DNA of 64,000 nucleotides from Pseudoalteromonas luteoviolacea S2607 (GCF_001625575.1 NZ_AUXV01000005.1:1-64000); one strand, 5' to 3'; positions 17,362 through 27,117 are shown, counted from the stretch's first letter. The notes: generated from the sequence alone by a model not told the origin. Program-made: numbers and translations.

Positions 17362-17869
17362 CCAGCGCCGATTTGATGCGGCATGTGGCATTCTTCGTCA
17401 AAGGATCCATATGCGCGCGAAGAGAGGTCTCGGGCATAAAGCCGATATGGTAAGTGACGAGATTTCCCTGTGAATCGAGTATAAACAACTGTGGTGTGCT
17501 TTTACTCTCCAGCAAGTTAGCCAATGAATTAGGTAAACTCGCCATCGCAAACTGCGATTGATACTGTGCCTTCAGCCTTTTAAGCTGGCGCTTTTGCGCG
17601 CCAGTTGCCATCATTAACACCGAAAACTTTTGACAATCTTGTGACTGTGCATCGTACATCTGTTGTATTAGTTTGTGCTGCCTTTTACACCAGCTACAAT
17701 TTGGCTGTATCAGCATGAGTGCCAATACCTGACCTTGATAGTACGCTAAAGAGTCAGGGACGTGCGGTGTTAAGGGTGTGAGCTCTAATTCGTAAAAAGG
17801 ACTCGTGGCATCACTAAAAAAAGATGCCACGAGCAAAGGGAATGTAGTAAATACCTGTTTAAAAGTCAT
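17354..17869 (-). CDS. periplasmic thioredoxin-like protein (CSWC), coupled to a TonB receptor
   Basis: This encodes 171 aa. A hydrophobic N-terminal segment (residues 7-20) acts as signal peptide or anchor. The thioredoxin-fold active site is C58-S-W-C61 in LIQPNCSWCKRQ, and STPQLFI later supplies the conserved cis-proline region. The ATG at 17869 lies inside the last codons of the TonB receptor gene, so translation is probably coupled. Periplasmic thioredoxins of this type reduce or oxidise disulfides. The neighbouring receptor has its own CxxC pair in the plug, which makes a dedicated partner plausible but untested. Confidence 0.8.
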   Translation of the reverse strand: MTFKQVFTTFPLLVASFFSDATSPFYELELTPLTPHVPDSLAYYQGQVLALMLIQPNCSWCKRQHKLIQQMYDAQSQDCQKFSVLMMATGAQKRQLKRLKAQYQSQFAMASLPNSLANLLESKSTPQLFILDSQGNLVTYHIGFMPETSLRAHMDPLTKNATCRIKSALVS

Positions 17870-19982
17870 AGTCGAAGCCGATATAGGCCAACCTGCCACG
17901 CAGTGGGGCGTATATGTAGGTGACATCGTAGCCGCCTTCGTTATCAAACATGATGGGTGTGTCTTCATCGGCGGCTTGGTTGTAGTCGAGCGCATTGTTG
18001 ATGCCAAAGTACAGCTCGACTTGCTTATTTAAGGTATATGTCACCTTAAAATCGAGCAGGCCGTAACTACCTACATTGGTTTCTTTGGCTTGTGTGGCTT
18101 GTTGATCATTGAATGCCGCATAACCGTAATCGGCCAGATCTCTGCTAGGGACAAACAAGTAATTGGCACTCAGGCCCCACGCGTTAAATTCATAATCTAA
18201 GTTAATACTTGCGCGCTGCTCCGTAGGGGCAATGCCAAATGAAGACTTAAATACATCGTTGTACTGATAAGCTTCAAAGCTGCCACCTACCAGTAAGGAT
18301 GGTGTAAGCTGGTAACCAATCGCGAAGTCCCATGCCAAGACATCTGCTTGTTCACTCAATTGACCCAGTACGGGAGTGCCAGCTGCATTGTGTGTCAATG
18401 AGGCAAGGTTATCGACTTGTGTGTAGGCAATAGAGAGGGTGGCGTTTAGTTTGTCTGCTGTGTGATTCAGTGAATAATTGTAGCCTAATGAACGTTCTAC
18501 ATCGTGCACGTCTACGAGGTACCCTTTCTCTGCATCTAAAATGCCATGATCACTTTCGAAAAATGACAGGGGAGCACGATAACCCTGGCCTACAGAAAAG
18601 CGTGAGGTCCAATTCTCATGATGGAACCAGCGTATGTCTAAGCGCGGTGACACCAAGGTTTCATCGATTTCATCGCCAATAGCGTGGTTCGCAATAAAAT
18701 CTGCATTAATTTGATCGATCCGTATGGCCAGTGCCAGTTCAAAATCGATAGATGGCGTGTAGGTGTCTTGTATAAACAAGCCAGAAACGGTGTAATCAAA
18801 GCTATCTGACATATAAAGCGGGTTGTTTGCCAGTGCCTCGGTATGGCTACGCATGGTTTCATCGCGATGATCTATACCCACAGTAATCAAGTGCTGATTG
18901 TTCAACGTGTAGTAGAGCTTTGCAGCCGCAAACTGCATGTCATCTTCAGCATAGTAATCGATGCTTTCGTAGAAAGAGTCTTGTATGTGTTCAACGTTGG
19001 CATAACTGATATCTAGCGCGAGATTATCATTAAGACCGTGAAGTAGGGTGAAAAGCCATTCTTCGCGTTGGGTATCAACCCATTCTGCGGTTTCCCACGG
19101 GTTGCCAATGTAGCGATTTCGCACATCATTATCGACAAACAGATTGTCAGCTTCTCCCTTGCTTACACTGGAGAGTGTTTCTGCAATAGAGCGGGTGGTA
19201 TCTCCAATAACTGGTCCGCCAAAGACCTCAGATTGGCTGCGACCATAGCGGGCCTTGACCGTCGTATCTAGCGAGAAATCGTGAGTAAGTGTTACTGCTA
19301 ATGACTGGTTTTCTAATAGTGGGGACTCACTTACGCCATTGTTATCGCCATCAAACTGGGCGCGACTATCATGCTGCGCGATCATGCTGACGGTGCTTTT
19401 TTCATCACCGCTTACCCCCATTGCAACCATAGAGAGTTTACGATAATCCTGGTTACCATAAGCAACGTCTAACTCTGCGCTATTCTTGGTTGGCTTTTGA
19501 GATACCAAGTTAACCGTGCCACCGATGGCTTCGGGCGCAGTGAGTGAAGCGCCGGCACCGCGTGCGATTTCTATGGTACCGATACCGGCAGTCGCAACGC
19601 TGTCCATACCATAAAATCCAGAGAGCATTGTGTGCAGTGGGATACCATCAACCAATACATTGGTGTGCTCACCCTTCATACCATTGATCATAATACGTTT
19701 TGCACCACACATAGAGCACTCATTGGAGACCCGAATTCCCAACGCTTTATCAATGGCCTCACTGAGGTTTGCAGCTTGCATGTTTTTTAGCTGCTGTGCA
19801 TCAATAAGCTCAGTTTTAGCTATGCTGTCTTTTAGGATACCGCGTGCTTGCAATCGTGACTGTACCCCTTGTACTTCAATATGTTCCAAGCTTTGTTGTT
19901 GGTTTTTGGCATAAACGAATGGTGACGCGAGTAACGTGGTGGCAATAATGACGTTAGATAAATACAGACTGGTGTAATTCAC
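17859..19982 (-). CDS. TonB-dependent outer-membrane receptor with a CxxC motif in the plug
   Basis: This 707-aa receptor has a signal peptide of about 25 residues (YAKNQQQ follows), a plug domain (about 50-165) with IEIARGAGASLTAPEAIGGT, and a 22-strand-type barrel ending in the aromatic YIGFDYDF. In the plug, C89 and C92 form ECSMCGAKRIMINGMKGEHT. This cysteine- and methionine-rich stretch resembles the plug of copper-linked receptors such as OprC, as far as I can recall that family. A Fur-box-like site lies just upstream, which points to iron. The ligand is therefore open (iron chelate or another metal). The downstream thioredoxin-like gene overlaps it. Confidence 0.9.
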   Translation of the reverse strand: MNYTSLYLSNVIIATTLLASPFVYAKNQQQSLEHIEVQGVQSRLQARGILKDSIAKTELIDAQQLKNMQAANLSEAIDKALGIRVSNECSMCGAKRIMINGMKGEHTNVLVDGIPLHTMLSGFYGMDSVATAGIGTIEIARGAGASLTAPEAIGGTVNLVSQKPTKNSAELDVAYGNQDYRKLSMVAMGVSGDEKSTVSMIAQHDSRAQFDGDNNGVSESPLLENQSLAVTLTHDFSLDTTVKARYGRSQSEVFGGPVIGDTTRSIAETLSSVSKGEADNLFVDNDVRNRYIGNPWETAEWVDTQREEWLFTLLHGLNDNLALDISYANVEHIQDSFYESIDYYAEDDMQFAAAKLYYTLNNQHLITVGIDHRDETMRSHTEALANNPLYMSDSFDYTVSGLFIQDTYTPSIDFELALAIRIDQINADFIANHAIGDEIDETLVSPRLDIRWFHHENWTSRFSVGQGYRAPLSFFESDHGILDAEKGYLVDVHDVERSLGYNYSLNHTADKLNATLSIAYTQVDNLASLTHNAAGTPVLGQLSEQADVLAWDFAIGYQLTPSLLVGGSFEAYQYNDVFKSSFGIAPTEQRASINLDYEFNAWGLSANYLFVPSRDLADYGYAAFNDQQATQAKETNVGSYGLLDFKVTYTLNKQVELYFGINNALDYNQAADEDTPIMFDNEGGYDVTYIYAPLRGRLAYIGFDYDF

Positions 19983-19997
19983 TTTAATTTGGCTTAA

Positions 19998-20012
19998 TGA
20001 TAATGATTATTA
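19998..20012. promoter_or_regulatory. Fur-box-like site upstream of the CxxC TonB receptor
   Basis: TGATAAT-G-ATTATTA matches the 7-1-7 Fur consensus (TGATAAT-N-ATTATCA) at 13 of 14 positions. It lies 15 bp before the receptor start codon, where Fur-Fe(II) would block transcription. Confidence 0.75.
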
Positions 20013-20215
20013 TTTATGTTAGCGCGTTATGATTCTGAACTTCAAGTAATAAATTATTTTAAATTTGATTTAAATATTGCGTGAGTAATTGGTGCGGAGT
20101 AGGGTCTAGTAAACAATAATGACTAAAATAAACATAATTTTGCCGCACTGATAATTGGCGCCAAATGCTGATCGGACCTAAATTTACAGAGCGGATGTGA
20201 CAAAAAGGTGAATTA

Positions 20216-21859
20216 ATGAATTTTCTAGCTGGGCTCACAATACGACAGAGATTGTCTGTTGGTTATGGCGCAATATTGTGCTTGATGATATTGCTGACGG
20301 GGATCGGGATCAAAGATGTTAACTTCATTGACGATACCTTGGCACAAATGACCGACATCAACTCGGTGAAACAGCGCTATGCCATTAATTTTAGGGGCAG
20401 CGTTCACGACACCGCCATTGCCATTCGAGATGTTGCTATTACTGACTCAACAACGGAATTAGGTGAATTTGAGCAAGAAATCATGCAATTGAAGCGTTTT
20501 TACGTTGAGGCGGAAAATAGCATGGCGCAAATGAAGTCGCGGGGGGTGCCATTCAATGATCAAGAGCGCCGTATTTTGAAAAGCATTGAAGATATCAAAG
20601 TAACGACACGCCCTCTTGTCGAAGAAATCATTGCACTTAAGCGCGCAGGCAAAGAGGTGGATGATATGGTGCTACATCAAGCGCGCCCAGCGTTTATCAC
20701 TTGGCTTGCACGCATCAATGAATTTATTGACTATCAAGAAGAAGCGAATCAATTGGCAACGCCTGAAGCACGAGATGTAGCGGGCGGGTTCGCTCAATTT
20801 ATGATCGCCGCAACGCTATTAGCAATTGCCGTAAGTGTGTTTATCGGGCTTATGATTGCAAAAAGCATCAGAGAGGCGTTGGGGGGAGAAGTTCGCCAAG
20901 CGGAGCGTGCACTGTCGTCTATTGCACAGGGGGACTTAACGCAGCATATGGCCACCGATTACCCCAACAGCATGTTGGCAAAGCTATTTGAGATGAAATT
21001 ACAGTTAACCGAAATTGTCTCGAATGTCGTGGGCGGTGCATCGGATCTTGCTGAGCAAGCCAAAGTTGTGTCATCGGGATCAGACGATATACATGCAGCC
21101 GCTCAGCAGCAGGCGTCCTTGACGCAACAAACCGTTGCACGGTTGGAACATTTGCGCAGTAGCATCGATCACGTCAGCGAGCTGACTACCAAAACGGAAG
21201 AAAACTCAGAATCGACCGTACAATTTGCAGATAAAGGGCGAGACGCCATCGCGGCAAGTGCCTCCGAAATTGTCCGTATAGCCGACACTGTCAATGCCAC
21301 CGTGGCACAAATTAAAAAGTTAGAAGCCAATACTGAGCAAATAGGCGGAATCGCCAATGTGATTAGTGGGATTTCTGAACAGACAAACTTGCTCGCGCTC
21401 AATGCGGCAATAGAAGCTGCCCGAGCTGGTGAGTCTGGACGTGGATTTGCTGTGGTTGCGGATGAAGTGAGGCAGCTTGCCAAGCGCACCGGCGAAGCGA
21501 CTGCACAAATTGAGGCCATGATCGGCGAGATCCAAAAAGAGACCTCGGCATCAGTAGAGGCCATGGAGCAAACACAGCCGCAAGTTGAAAATGGTAAGGC
21601 GCTTATCCAAGAGGCAACAGAGTTATTGCAAAGCATTGATGCACAAGCCAGTGATTCATTACAGCGGGTACGCGAAGTTGTACAAGCCAGCGCTGAGCAA
21701 GTGAGTGCAATTTCTGAGGTGTCTGATGCGATGAGTTCTATCTCTGCGATGTCAGATAATGCCATCGAAGTGACTGAAACTAATCGCAATGCGACCCAAA
21801 AATTAGATGCGTTATCTGCGGGTATGCACAGTGCAATTAGCTTTTTTAAAGTGCGCTAA
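20216..21859 (+). CDS. methyl-accepting chemotaxis protein
   Basis: This 547-aa inner-membrane chemoreceptor has TM1 at about residues 17-35, a periplasmic helical domain of the four-helix-bundle type (about 40-190), TM2 near 195-215, a HAMP segment and a cytoplasmic signalling coiled coil. The signalling tip reads [20 protein letters not shown], followed by [20 protein letters not shown], the kinase-control hairpin. AAGGTG stands six bases before the ATG. It probably reports to the chemotaxis kinase CheA. The ligand is unknown, and no C-terminal CheR-binding pentapeptide is seen. Confidence 0.93.
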   Translation: MNFLAGLTIRQRLSVGYGAILCLMILLTGIGIKDVNFIDDTLAQMTDINSVKQRYAINFRGSVHDTAIAIRDVAITDSTTELGEFEQEIMQLKRFYVEAENSMAQMKSRGVPFNDQERRILKSIEDIKVTTRPLVEEIIALKRAGKEVDDMVLHQARPAFITWLARINEFIDYQEEANQLATPEARDVAGGFAQFMIAATLLAIAVSVFIGLMIAKSIREALGGEVRQAERALSSIAQGDLTQHMATDYPNSMLAKLFEMKLQLTEIVSNVVGGASDLAEQAKVVSSGSDDIHAAAQQQASLTQQTVARLEHLRSSIDHVSELTTKTEENSESTVQFADKGRDAIAASASEIVRIADTVNATVAQIKKLEANTEQIGGIANVISGISEQTNLLALNAAIEAARAGESGRGFAVVADEVRQLAKRTGEATAQIEAMIGEIQKETSASVEAMEQTQPQVENGKALIQEATELLQSIDAQASDSLQRVREVVQASAEQVSAISEVSDAMSSISAMSDNAIEVTETNRNATQKLDALSAGMHSAISFFKVR

Positions 21860-21985
21860 ATGTTAGTCACTGATTTTAATACACACTTGGTATTTTAAAA
21901 GGCTGTGTGCTAGATGTTAAAAGGCGTATTAAGAACTAAAGTCTGAGTAAAGCTGTAAAAGCGATATCGCGCGGAGTGTTAATTC

Positions 21986-22402
21986 ATGTTTCAGCTAGTT
22001 TATATCAGTAAAGCAAAAAAGCGTCATACAGAATTAGAACTAGCCAAAATGATGAATAAATTTCGCCAGCGCAATGTCGCTAACGGGATCACAGGCCTGC
22101 TGCTTTATGATGGCAGAGGCACCTTTATTCAGTTACTAGAAGGCAAAAAAGAGGAAGTTCGGGCTCTGTTTGAAGTGATATCAAAAGACCCTCGTCATGA
22201 GCGCATCAATAAATTGCACGAGCAAGCTGTATCAGAGCGTGTATTTGCTCACTGGAAAATGGGGTTCAAGTGCTTAAATAGTGAAAAGATGCGCGATGAA
22301 GACGGGTTTTCGGAGTTTTTAACTCAGGACGATAAGTACGCATTTTTGCAAAATCACCCGGAGTTTTCGGTGCAGTTACTTTGCTATTTTAAAACATGTT
22401 GA
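21986..22402 (+). CDS. short BLUF-domain blue-light sensor (PixD-like)
   Basis: This encodes a 138-aa soluble protein that is almost entirely a BLUF domain, a flavin-binding blue-light receptor. The residues of the photocycle are in place: Y6 in LVYISKA, N30 in RQRNVANGITG, Q49 in FIQLLEG, and W90 and M92 in HWKMGF. No output domain follows, as in PixD/Slr1694-type short BLUF proteins, which work through partner proteins. It lies between two chemoreceptor genes in the same direction (126 and 43 bp gaps), so light-dependent behaviour is a reasonable guess. GGAG is about nine bases before the ATG. Confidence 0.9.
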   Translation: MFQLVYISKAKKRHTELELAKMMNKFRQRNVANGITGLLLYDGRGTFIQLLEGKKEEVRALFEVISKDPRHERINKLHEQAVSERVFAHWKMGFKCLNSEKMRDEDGFSEFLTQDDKYAFLQNHPEFSVQLLCYFKTC

Positions 22403-22445
22403 GTGCCTGAGTAAGTGCCACTCAATAAAATAAGGCGTCGTGTGT

Positions 22446-24137
22446 ATGAACCATCTCAGTATTGCTAAACGTATCTACCTAATGGCTGCGGTGCAACTTG
22501 GCATGTTATTGCTCGTCAGTGCCATTGCTTTGGTACAAATGGCCAAGATAGGATATGAGCTAATTGATATTGCAGAGGAAGATATTCCATTGAATAACTT
22601 TCTTACGCAAATCACCGAACATCAACTAGAGCAAGCCATATTATTTGAACGATTACTGTTGTATAAATCCTTATCAGACAGCGGTGCATCAGATTATGAC
22701 AGTAAAGTACAGCAACTGTCTCAGAAATTGCTCACATCGATGGCAAAAGTGGAAAAAGAAATTGACGACACCACGGCGTTTTCAGCACAAGCCATTACCA
22801 TGGCGCATTCTGAAGAGGCTGCCAGCAAGTTTCGTGAAGTGCAGCAAGAACTTAAAGTCATCACAAAACACTATGCTCAAGCCACCCAAGATCTTAAGCA
22901 GTTGCTAAATCAACTCCCCAATCAGACCATTTTGGAGTTGATGCCCATGGCTAAAAAAATTGAAGCAGAAGAAGATCAGCTTAAAGACGAACTCATCGCT
23001 GTACTGGCAAACGTACAAGCGTTTACGCAAAAAGCCACCTTAAAAGCAGAGCAAGACGAAATTTTAGCGATTAAGCTGATATCAATTTCGGCCATCGGTG
23101 CGTTACTCGTTGCACTGGTGGCGGCCTTTATCATTAGCCGCTCAATCACTACCCCAATCGATGGGCTTATTGCGCGCTTGAAGTCGGTGGCAAGTGGAGA
23201 CGGCGATTTGACGGTCATGTTAGATGAGTCGGCAAAAGACGAAACGGGCGTGATGGCACGAGAGTTTAATAAATTTATAAGTGGCTTGCGCGCAACCATC
23301 ATGAGTACCAATGATGTCGTGCGCAGTTTAGGTGACTCGTCGGAATTAGCGATGAGTGTGATGCGTCAAACTGAAAAAAGCGTCACGGAGCAAAAAAACC
23401 AGACCGAAATGGTCGCCGCTGCCGTGTATGAGATGACCACCACAACCCAGGATATGTCAAAAAGTACTGCACATGCCGCAGAAGCCACCGCGAAAGTACG
23501 TGAAAAGGTGCAAACGGGTAAACAAATCGCCACCCAGACCAATCAAATAATTGAAAACCTCGTTTCTGAGCTCAATCTTGCCTCAGATGACATCGCAGAG
23601 CTGGTGGAAGAAACCAATAATATCAGCTCGGTGTTAGAGGCCATTCAAAGCATCTCTGAGCAAACTAACTTACTGGCATTGAACGCGGCGATAGAGGCCG
23701 CACGTGCGGGTGAAAGTGGCCGAGGGTTTGCTGTGGTAGCCGACGAAGTAAGAACCTTAGCGACCCGTACACAGTCATCCACCGCTGACATTCAAGACTT
23801 ATTAGATCGCTTAAAAACAGAGGCGAACAAAGTGGTCAACAGTATGGAAAAAGGCAAGGTGAGTGCCCATAACTGCTTTGAAAAGAGTGAAAAAACTCAG
23901 GCCATGTTGGATGAAGCCTCAGGTGCGATAGAGCAAATCAATGATTTGAACACACAAATTGCCACGGCTACAGAGCAGCAGTCTATGGTTGCGGTTGATA
24001 TAGATAAAAATATCAACAACATTAACGAGCTGGCCAAAGAAACCGCACAAGGGGCGAGTGAAACCGCCGATGCAAACCAGAATATTGCGAAAAGGATTAT
24101 AGACTTACATACCAACTTTAACCGCTTTGTGACCTGA
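22446..24137 (+). CDS. methyl-accepting chemotaxis protein
   Basis: This 563-aa chemoreceptor has TM1 near residues 10-32, a periplasmic helical domain, TM2 near 212-235, a HAMP domain ([20 protein letters not shown]) and a signalling coiled coil with [20 protein letters not shown] and the following [23 protein letters not shown] 22446 is chosen; a GTG six bases upstream in frame lies closer to AAGG and is possible. It sits 43 bp after the BLUF gene, which suggests cotranscription. Ligand or input is not evident from the sequence. Confidence 0.93.
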   Translation: MNHLSIAKRIYLMAAVQLGMLLLVSAIALVQMAKIGYELIDIAEEDIPLNNFLTQITEHQLEQAILFERLLLYKSLSDSGASDYDSKVQQLSQKLLTSMAKVEKEIDDTTAFSAQAITMAHSEEAASKFREVQQELKVITKHYAQATQDLKQLLNQLPNQTILELMPMAKKIEAEEDQLKDELIAVLANVQAFTQKATLKAEQDEILAIKLISISAIGALLVALVAAFIISRSITTPIDGLIARLKSVASGDGDLTVMLDESAKDETGVMAREFNKFISGLRATIMSTNDVVRSLGDSSELAMSVMRQTEKSVTEQKNQTEMVAAAVYEMTTTTQDMSKSTAHAAEATAKVREKVQTGKQIATQTNQIIENLVSELNLASDDIAELVEETNNISSVLEAIQSISEQTNLLALNAAIEAARAGESGRGFAVVADEVRTLATRTQSSTADIQDLLDRLKTEANKVVNSMEKGKVSAHNCFEKSEKTQAMLDEASGAIEQINDLNTQIATATEQQSMVAVDIDKNINNINELAKETAQGASETADANQNIAKRIIDLHTNFNRFVT

Positions 24138-24159
24138 TATTGGCGGCCGCCAGTAGTTT

Positions 24160-24192
24160 GCCATATTGACAGCAGTATCAATATGGCGCGCT
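24160..24192 (+). terminator. hairpin after the second chemoreceptor gene
   Basis: A 10-bp perfect stem gccatattga/tcaatatggc (24160-24169 with 24178-24187) is followed by gcgctttta, 22 bp after the stop codon. It is compatible with a Rho-independent terminator. Confidence 0.6.
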
Positions 24193-24314
24193 TTTATGAC
24201 TTAGCCTATTGATAAAAATACTAAAAATAAAATTATTGAGGGGTTTATCTGTTTGTCATTTTATGTTCACCAATGGCTTTTTATAGTGAAGTACTGAGCA
24301 ACGGGAGCATAACA

Positions 24315-24809
24315 ATGACTGACAATAAAGCGGTGCATATCTCGCTGGTATGTGCAATTTGCTTACTTATCGACCAAGGTACAAAATGGTGGGCAAGTGA
24401 CTATTTAGTGGCATGGCAAATGACAAGCTACTGGGGAGATTTAATCAGAATTGGTTACACTGAAAATTTGGGTGTTTTTTTAAGTCTTGGTGCCAGCTTC
24501 ACGGCCACTGAAAGAACACTGTTATTTGTTGTTGCGGTAGGGCTTTTTTTAATAGCGCTGATGGGGTACATGCTCAGAACTCGGGATTTAACTCGGCTTC
24601 AGCTTACGTCACTGTCGCTGATATTTGCAGGTGGCTTAGGCAATTTAATTGACCGAGTCTTGAACCAAGGCGCGGTTATCGACTTTATTAATGTTGGGGT
24701 TGGCTCTTTGCGCACCGGTATTTTTAATATTGCCGATGTGGCTATCATGATTGGTGCCATCATCATTATTCTGGCTACACCAATTGGGTCTATAAAATCA
24801 GCAACTTAA
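24315..24809 (+). CDS. lspA: lipoprotein signal peptidase (SPase II) homologue
   Basis: This 164-aa inner-membrane aspartic peptidase has four hydrophobic segments. The family signatures are DQGTKWW near the N-terminus, ENLGVFLSLG, GGLGNLIDR with catalytic D113, and FNIADVAI with catalytic D141. It would cleave prolipoproteins before the lipidated cysteine. It stands apart from ileS and fkpB, the usual lspA neighbours, so it may be a second copy with special substrates. ATG 24315 follows GGGAG by eight bases and is preferred to the ATG 42 bases earlier. Confidence 0.87.
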   Translation: MTDNKAVHISLVCAICLLIDQGTKWWASDYLVAWQMTSYWGDLIRIGYTENLGVFLSLGASFTATERTLLFVVAVGLFLIALMGYMLRTRDLTRLQLTSLSLIFAGGLGNLIDRVLNQGAVIDFINVGVGSLRTGIFNIADVAIMIGAIIIILATPIGSIKSAT

Positions 24810-24874
24810 CTTTCTAATATGCTGAATGCTTCATGGATGTCGTAAATATCCAATTTTTTATCTGCGGCAAATCC

Positions 24875-24908
24875 TAAGCTCCTTATCAGAATACAAATAA
24901 GGAGCTTA
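24875..24908 (+). promoter_or_regulatory. hairpin that buries the ribosome binding site of the AhpD-like gene
   Basis: A perfect 12-bp stem taagctccttat/ataaggagctta (24875-24886 with 24897-24908) and a 10-nt loop end two bases before the ATG at 24911. The 3' arm contains the AAGGAG ribosome binding site. No T-run follows, so a terminator is unlikely. Translational control by stem opening is possible. Confidence 0.6.
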
Positions 24909-24910
24909 AA

Positions 24911-25324
24911 ATGATTTCACAACCGTATTTACTTACCGAATACCCTCACATTCACAAAGCATTAGGTGGGTTGAGTACTCAAGCTGAACAGTGTTTAACA
25001 GGCTCAACTGTGCATTTGATCCGACTTTATATATCACAATTAAACGGATGTAAGTATTGCCAGATCATGCACGAAGATGCATTAAAAGATACCACCAGCC
25101 ACGCGCAATTTACGCGCTTTCACAAAGCGCTTGCGGAGTCTAACTTGGCACTGTTACCCCAGTTTGAAGCGTCGGCTTTGCGGCTTGCTAAACAGGTTAC
25201 ACAAGTAAAGCCCATCACAGAGTTTGATAATACGCCACTAGATGAAAAGCAATGTCTTGCGGTTATCGCCATCGCGTTGCAAATCAATAGTTGGAATCGT
25301 ATTGCGATTGGTTTGGGTTTTTAG
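24911..25324 (+). CDS. AhpD-like carboxymuconolactone decarboxylase-family protein
   Basis: This 137-aa cytosolic helical protein contains the AhpD signature NGCKYCQIMHEDAL with C47, C50 and H54, as found in alkylhydroperoxidase D. The family reduces peroxides or shuttles thiols, often with peroxiredoxins; no such partner is adjacent. AAGGAG seven bases before the ATG is strong but lies inside a hairpin stem. It converges with the DUF1842 gene, and the two stop codons overlap by 4 bp. Function as a peroxidase is inferred from the motif only. Confidence 0.85.
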   Translation: MISQPYLLTEYPHIHKALGGLSTQAEQCLTGSTVHLIRLYISQLNGCKYCQIMHEDALKDTTSHAQFTRFHKALAESNLALLPQFEASALRLAKQVTQVKPITEFDNTPLDEKQCLAVIAIALQINSWNRIAIGLGF

Positions 25325-25797
25325 TGCTTATGGGCGTTCTTAACTTGGATGGCAAGCTGCGATAAATCGGCGATATTGCTGTGGTCCACTTGTCGGACGG
25401 GCAATTGGTCAATGGTGTGCCAGCTTTTTTTTATCGGGTCGAGGTAACTTAAGCCTGCTTCGCCCACTTGCCAATTATCATCGAGCAGAATGTTTAACTT
25501 GGTATTGTGGGTGGCTTTACAGGTTGGCGGTATCCCCAAGCAAGGTTGGTGTCCTAGCAAATCAAGTACGATATAGCACTTGTCTGCCGCGCGCTGGTAA
25601 TGAAACTCGCCGTAAAGATTGGAGATAATATCCTGCTCTGACGCGGTAGGAATAAACACTTTACCGCGCCCTGAAATGGTTTTATTTCGCACATAAACGA
25701 GCAGGGATATATTAAAATGCACTTGCGCCTTGGATTTGATGCCAAGAAAGAAGTTAGCCAGAAACAAGCCTTGAATACCGGATTGTGAGTTTAACAT
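25321..25797 (-). CDS. DUF1842-like protein
   Basis: This encodes 158 aa with no signal peptide. The N-terminal 80 residues (GIQGLFLANFFLGIKSKAQV, then FNISLLVYVRNKTISGRGKV and LYGEFHYQ) match the pattern of DUF1842, a family of small bacterial beta-rich proteins of unknown role. ATG 25797 has GAGG at the right distance. Its 3' end overlaps the AhpD-like gene on the other strand. I assign no function. Confidence 0.6.
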   Translation of the reverse strand: MLNSQSGIQGLFLANFFLGIKSKAQVHFNISLLVYVRNKTISGRGKVFIPTASEQDIISNLYGEFHYQRAADKCYIVLDLLGHQPCLGIPPTCKATHNTKLNILLDDNWQVGEAGLSYLDPIKKSWHTIDQLPVRQVDHSNIADLSQLAIQVKNAHKH

Positions 25798-25929
25798 GGA
25801 GCACCTCACTCTCAGAGAATTATAAAAGCTGCGCACAATGTCAGCACCCTAGCTTTTAATTTAGTCAGTGAGATTGAAGAGTGTTATTACACACCATTAC
25901 AGCTTGCACTATGTTGGACGCGCCTAGGT

Positions 25930-26484
25930 CTAACTCGAATAAAAGGCCACAAACCCGATTGGTGCGGCAAACCCCGCTATGACTAGCAGCCCTCTTGGGC
26001 CCCATACGCCTTTTTTACCTTTCACCATAAATAACGATGACAGAGCTAAATAGATCAGTAAGAGTGCATAGAAGTCTGAAAACCACATCCAAGCTGCCCT
26101 TGCTTCATTGAGGTGCAAAAAGTTCAGTTGGCGAAGTAAAAATCGTGGTTTTACTTGCTCTACTAAGACTTGGTTTGTGTGTGGATTTAAGTACAGAGTG
26201 GTGTCTTCCAAAAAGAGTTTATACGTATTTCTATCTTGCCAAAAACGTGCTTTAACAGGATTTGATAGTGCGAGTTTTTGAAGGAGTCTAGCTTCGAATT
26301 CGGGGGTTTCGAGTTGGTCACTGTCTAGCTGGATTGTATGGCTTTCTCTAGATACTTGGTAATTAGAGTTAAATTGATGAATATGATTAAGCGCAATACC
26401 AGAGATAGCAAATACTAATGTCATGCCGATACAAAAATAGCCAATGTCGCGATGTAAGCTGCGATTGAGTTTAAACCAAGACAT
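25930..26484 (-). CDS. PepSY-associated transmembrane protein
   Basis: This 184-aa inner-membrane protein has a TM helix near residues 15-35 (DIGYFCIGMTLVFAISGIAL), a periplasmic PepSY-like part (about 40-120) and two TM helices near 132-180. This layout is that of short PepSY_TM proteins found in iron-uptake loci, thought to handle siderophore or heme iron reduction. It follows the DUF4920 gene by 8 bp and lies across a Fur-box region from a heme-type TonB receptor gene. Iron-linked function is an inference from family and place. Confidence 0.8.
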   Translation of the reverse strand: MSWFKLNRSLHRDIGYFCIGMTLVFAISGIALNHIHQFNSNYQVSRESHTIQLDSDQLETPEFEARLLQKLALSNPVKARFWQDRNTYKLFLEDTTLYLNPHTNQVLVEQVKPRFLLRQLNFLHLNEARAAWMWFSDFYALLLIYLALSSLFMVKGKKGVWGPRGLLVIAGFAAPIGFVAFYSS

Positions 26485-26492
26485 ATTAAACC

Positions 26493-26933
26493 TTAGTCCT
26501 CAATTGTCACGGCGACTGGCGTAAACAGGTGTAAGGTTTCTGGTTTATCAACGGGTGCTAACTGTTGCGCTTGACGCCTTTGATTGGTCTGCTCCAAAGA
26601 TAAAGGGATGAGCTTTAATGTACCGGTTGCATACGCTGTTTTCCCCTGAGCGGTCATTGGGAATACCATATCACCATCACGTACTTTGACCATCAGTGTT
26701 TGAAACTTTTCATCACTGGCCAATTGCATCCAACAGCCGCGTTTTTGGCATACCCGCGTCACGGTGCCTGCAATGGTCGCAGACTCGGTGGTATAGCGCT
26801 GTGCATCTTTGAGCAAGGATGAAATGGGTAACAGCTTTGATTTGTCAGCACCACCATTATACGTTTTACTGTTTGCGTCCATACTCATCGTCAGCGTTAG
26901 CAAAAAAATAGCTGATATTAAACTTGTTTTCAT
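26493..26933 (-). CDS. periplasmic DUF4920-type protein
   Basis: This encodes 146 aa with a signal peptide of about 24 residues. The mature domain has TIAGTVTRVCQKRGCWMQLA, the DUF4920 hallmark with two cysteines around KRG, and later DGDMVFPMTAQGKTAYATG. An OB-like beta fold is expected. ATG 26933 follows AAAGGGG by five bases. It is the first gene of a two-gene leftward unit with the PepSY protein and shares the Fur-box intergenic region with the TonB receptor to the right. Members sit next to metal or heme genes, but their biochemical role is not established. Confidence 0.75.
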   Translation of the reverse strand: MKTSLISAIFLLTLTMSMDANSKTYNGGADKSKLLPISSLLKDAQRYTTESATIAGTVTRVCQKRGCWMQLASDEKFQTLMVKVRDGDMVFPMTAQGKTAYATGTLKLIPLSLEQTNQRRQAQQLAPVDKPETLHLFTPVAVTIED

Positions 26934-27100
26934 AGTGTCCCCTTTCTCGTGAATCAAATTTTGAGGTGTTTTAAGTTACGCTAAAATCGAAGTGATTGTA
27001 AATTACTCACGCTATTTTCTTAGTTTGCGTGTTCCGATTTATTTATAACTATAAGTTATTTGCTTATTGCGTTAAGCGCTTAGTTTAATTATTCTAATCG

Positions 27101-27115
27101 CGCATTTCAAATGCG
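27101..27115. promoter_or_regulatory. 15-bp palindrome beside the Fur box
   Basis: The sequence cgcattt-c-aaatgcg is a perfect inverted repeat in the divergent promoter region. Its 11-base core is identical to that of the 9959-9979 palindrome, which hints at a common regulator. Confidence 0.4.
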
Positions 27116-27117
27116 AT

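Noticed and set aside
21169..21789. Long open frame on the minus strand within the first chemoreceptor gene
   Set aside because: It is the mirror of the signalling domain codon pattern, is Ser/Ala/Ile-rich without domain features, and has no start signal.
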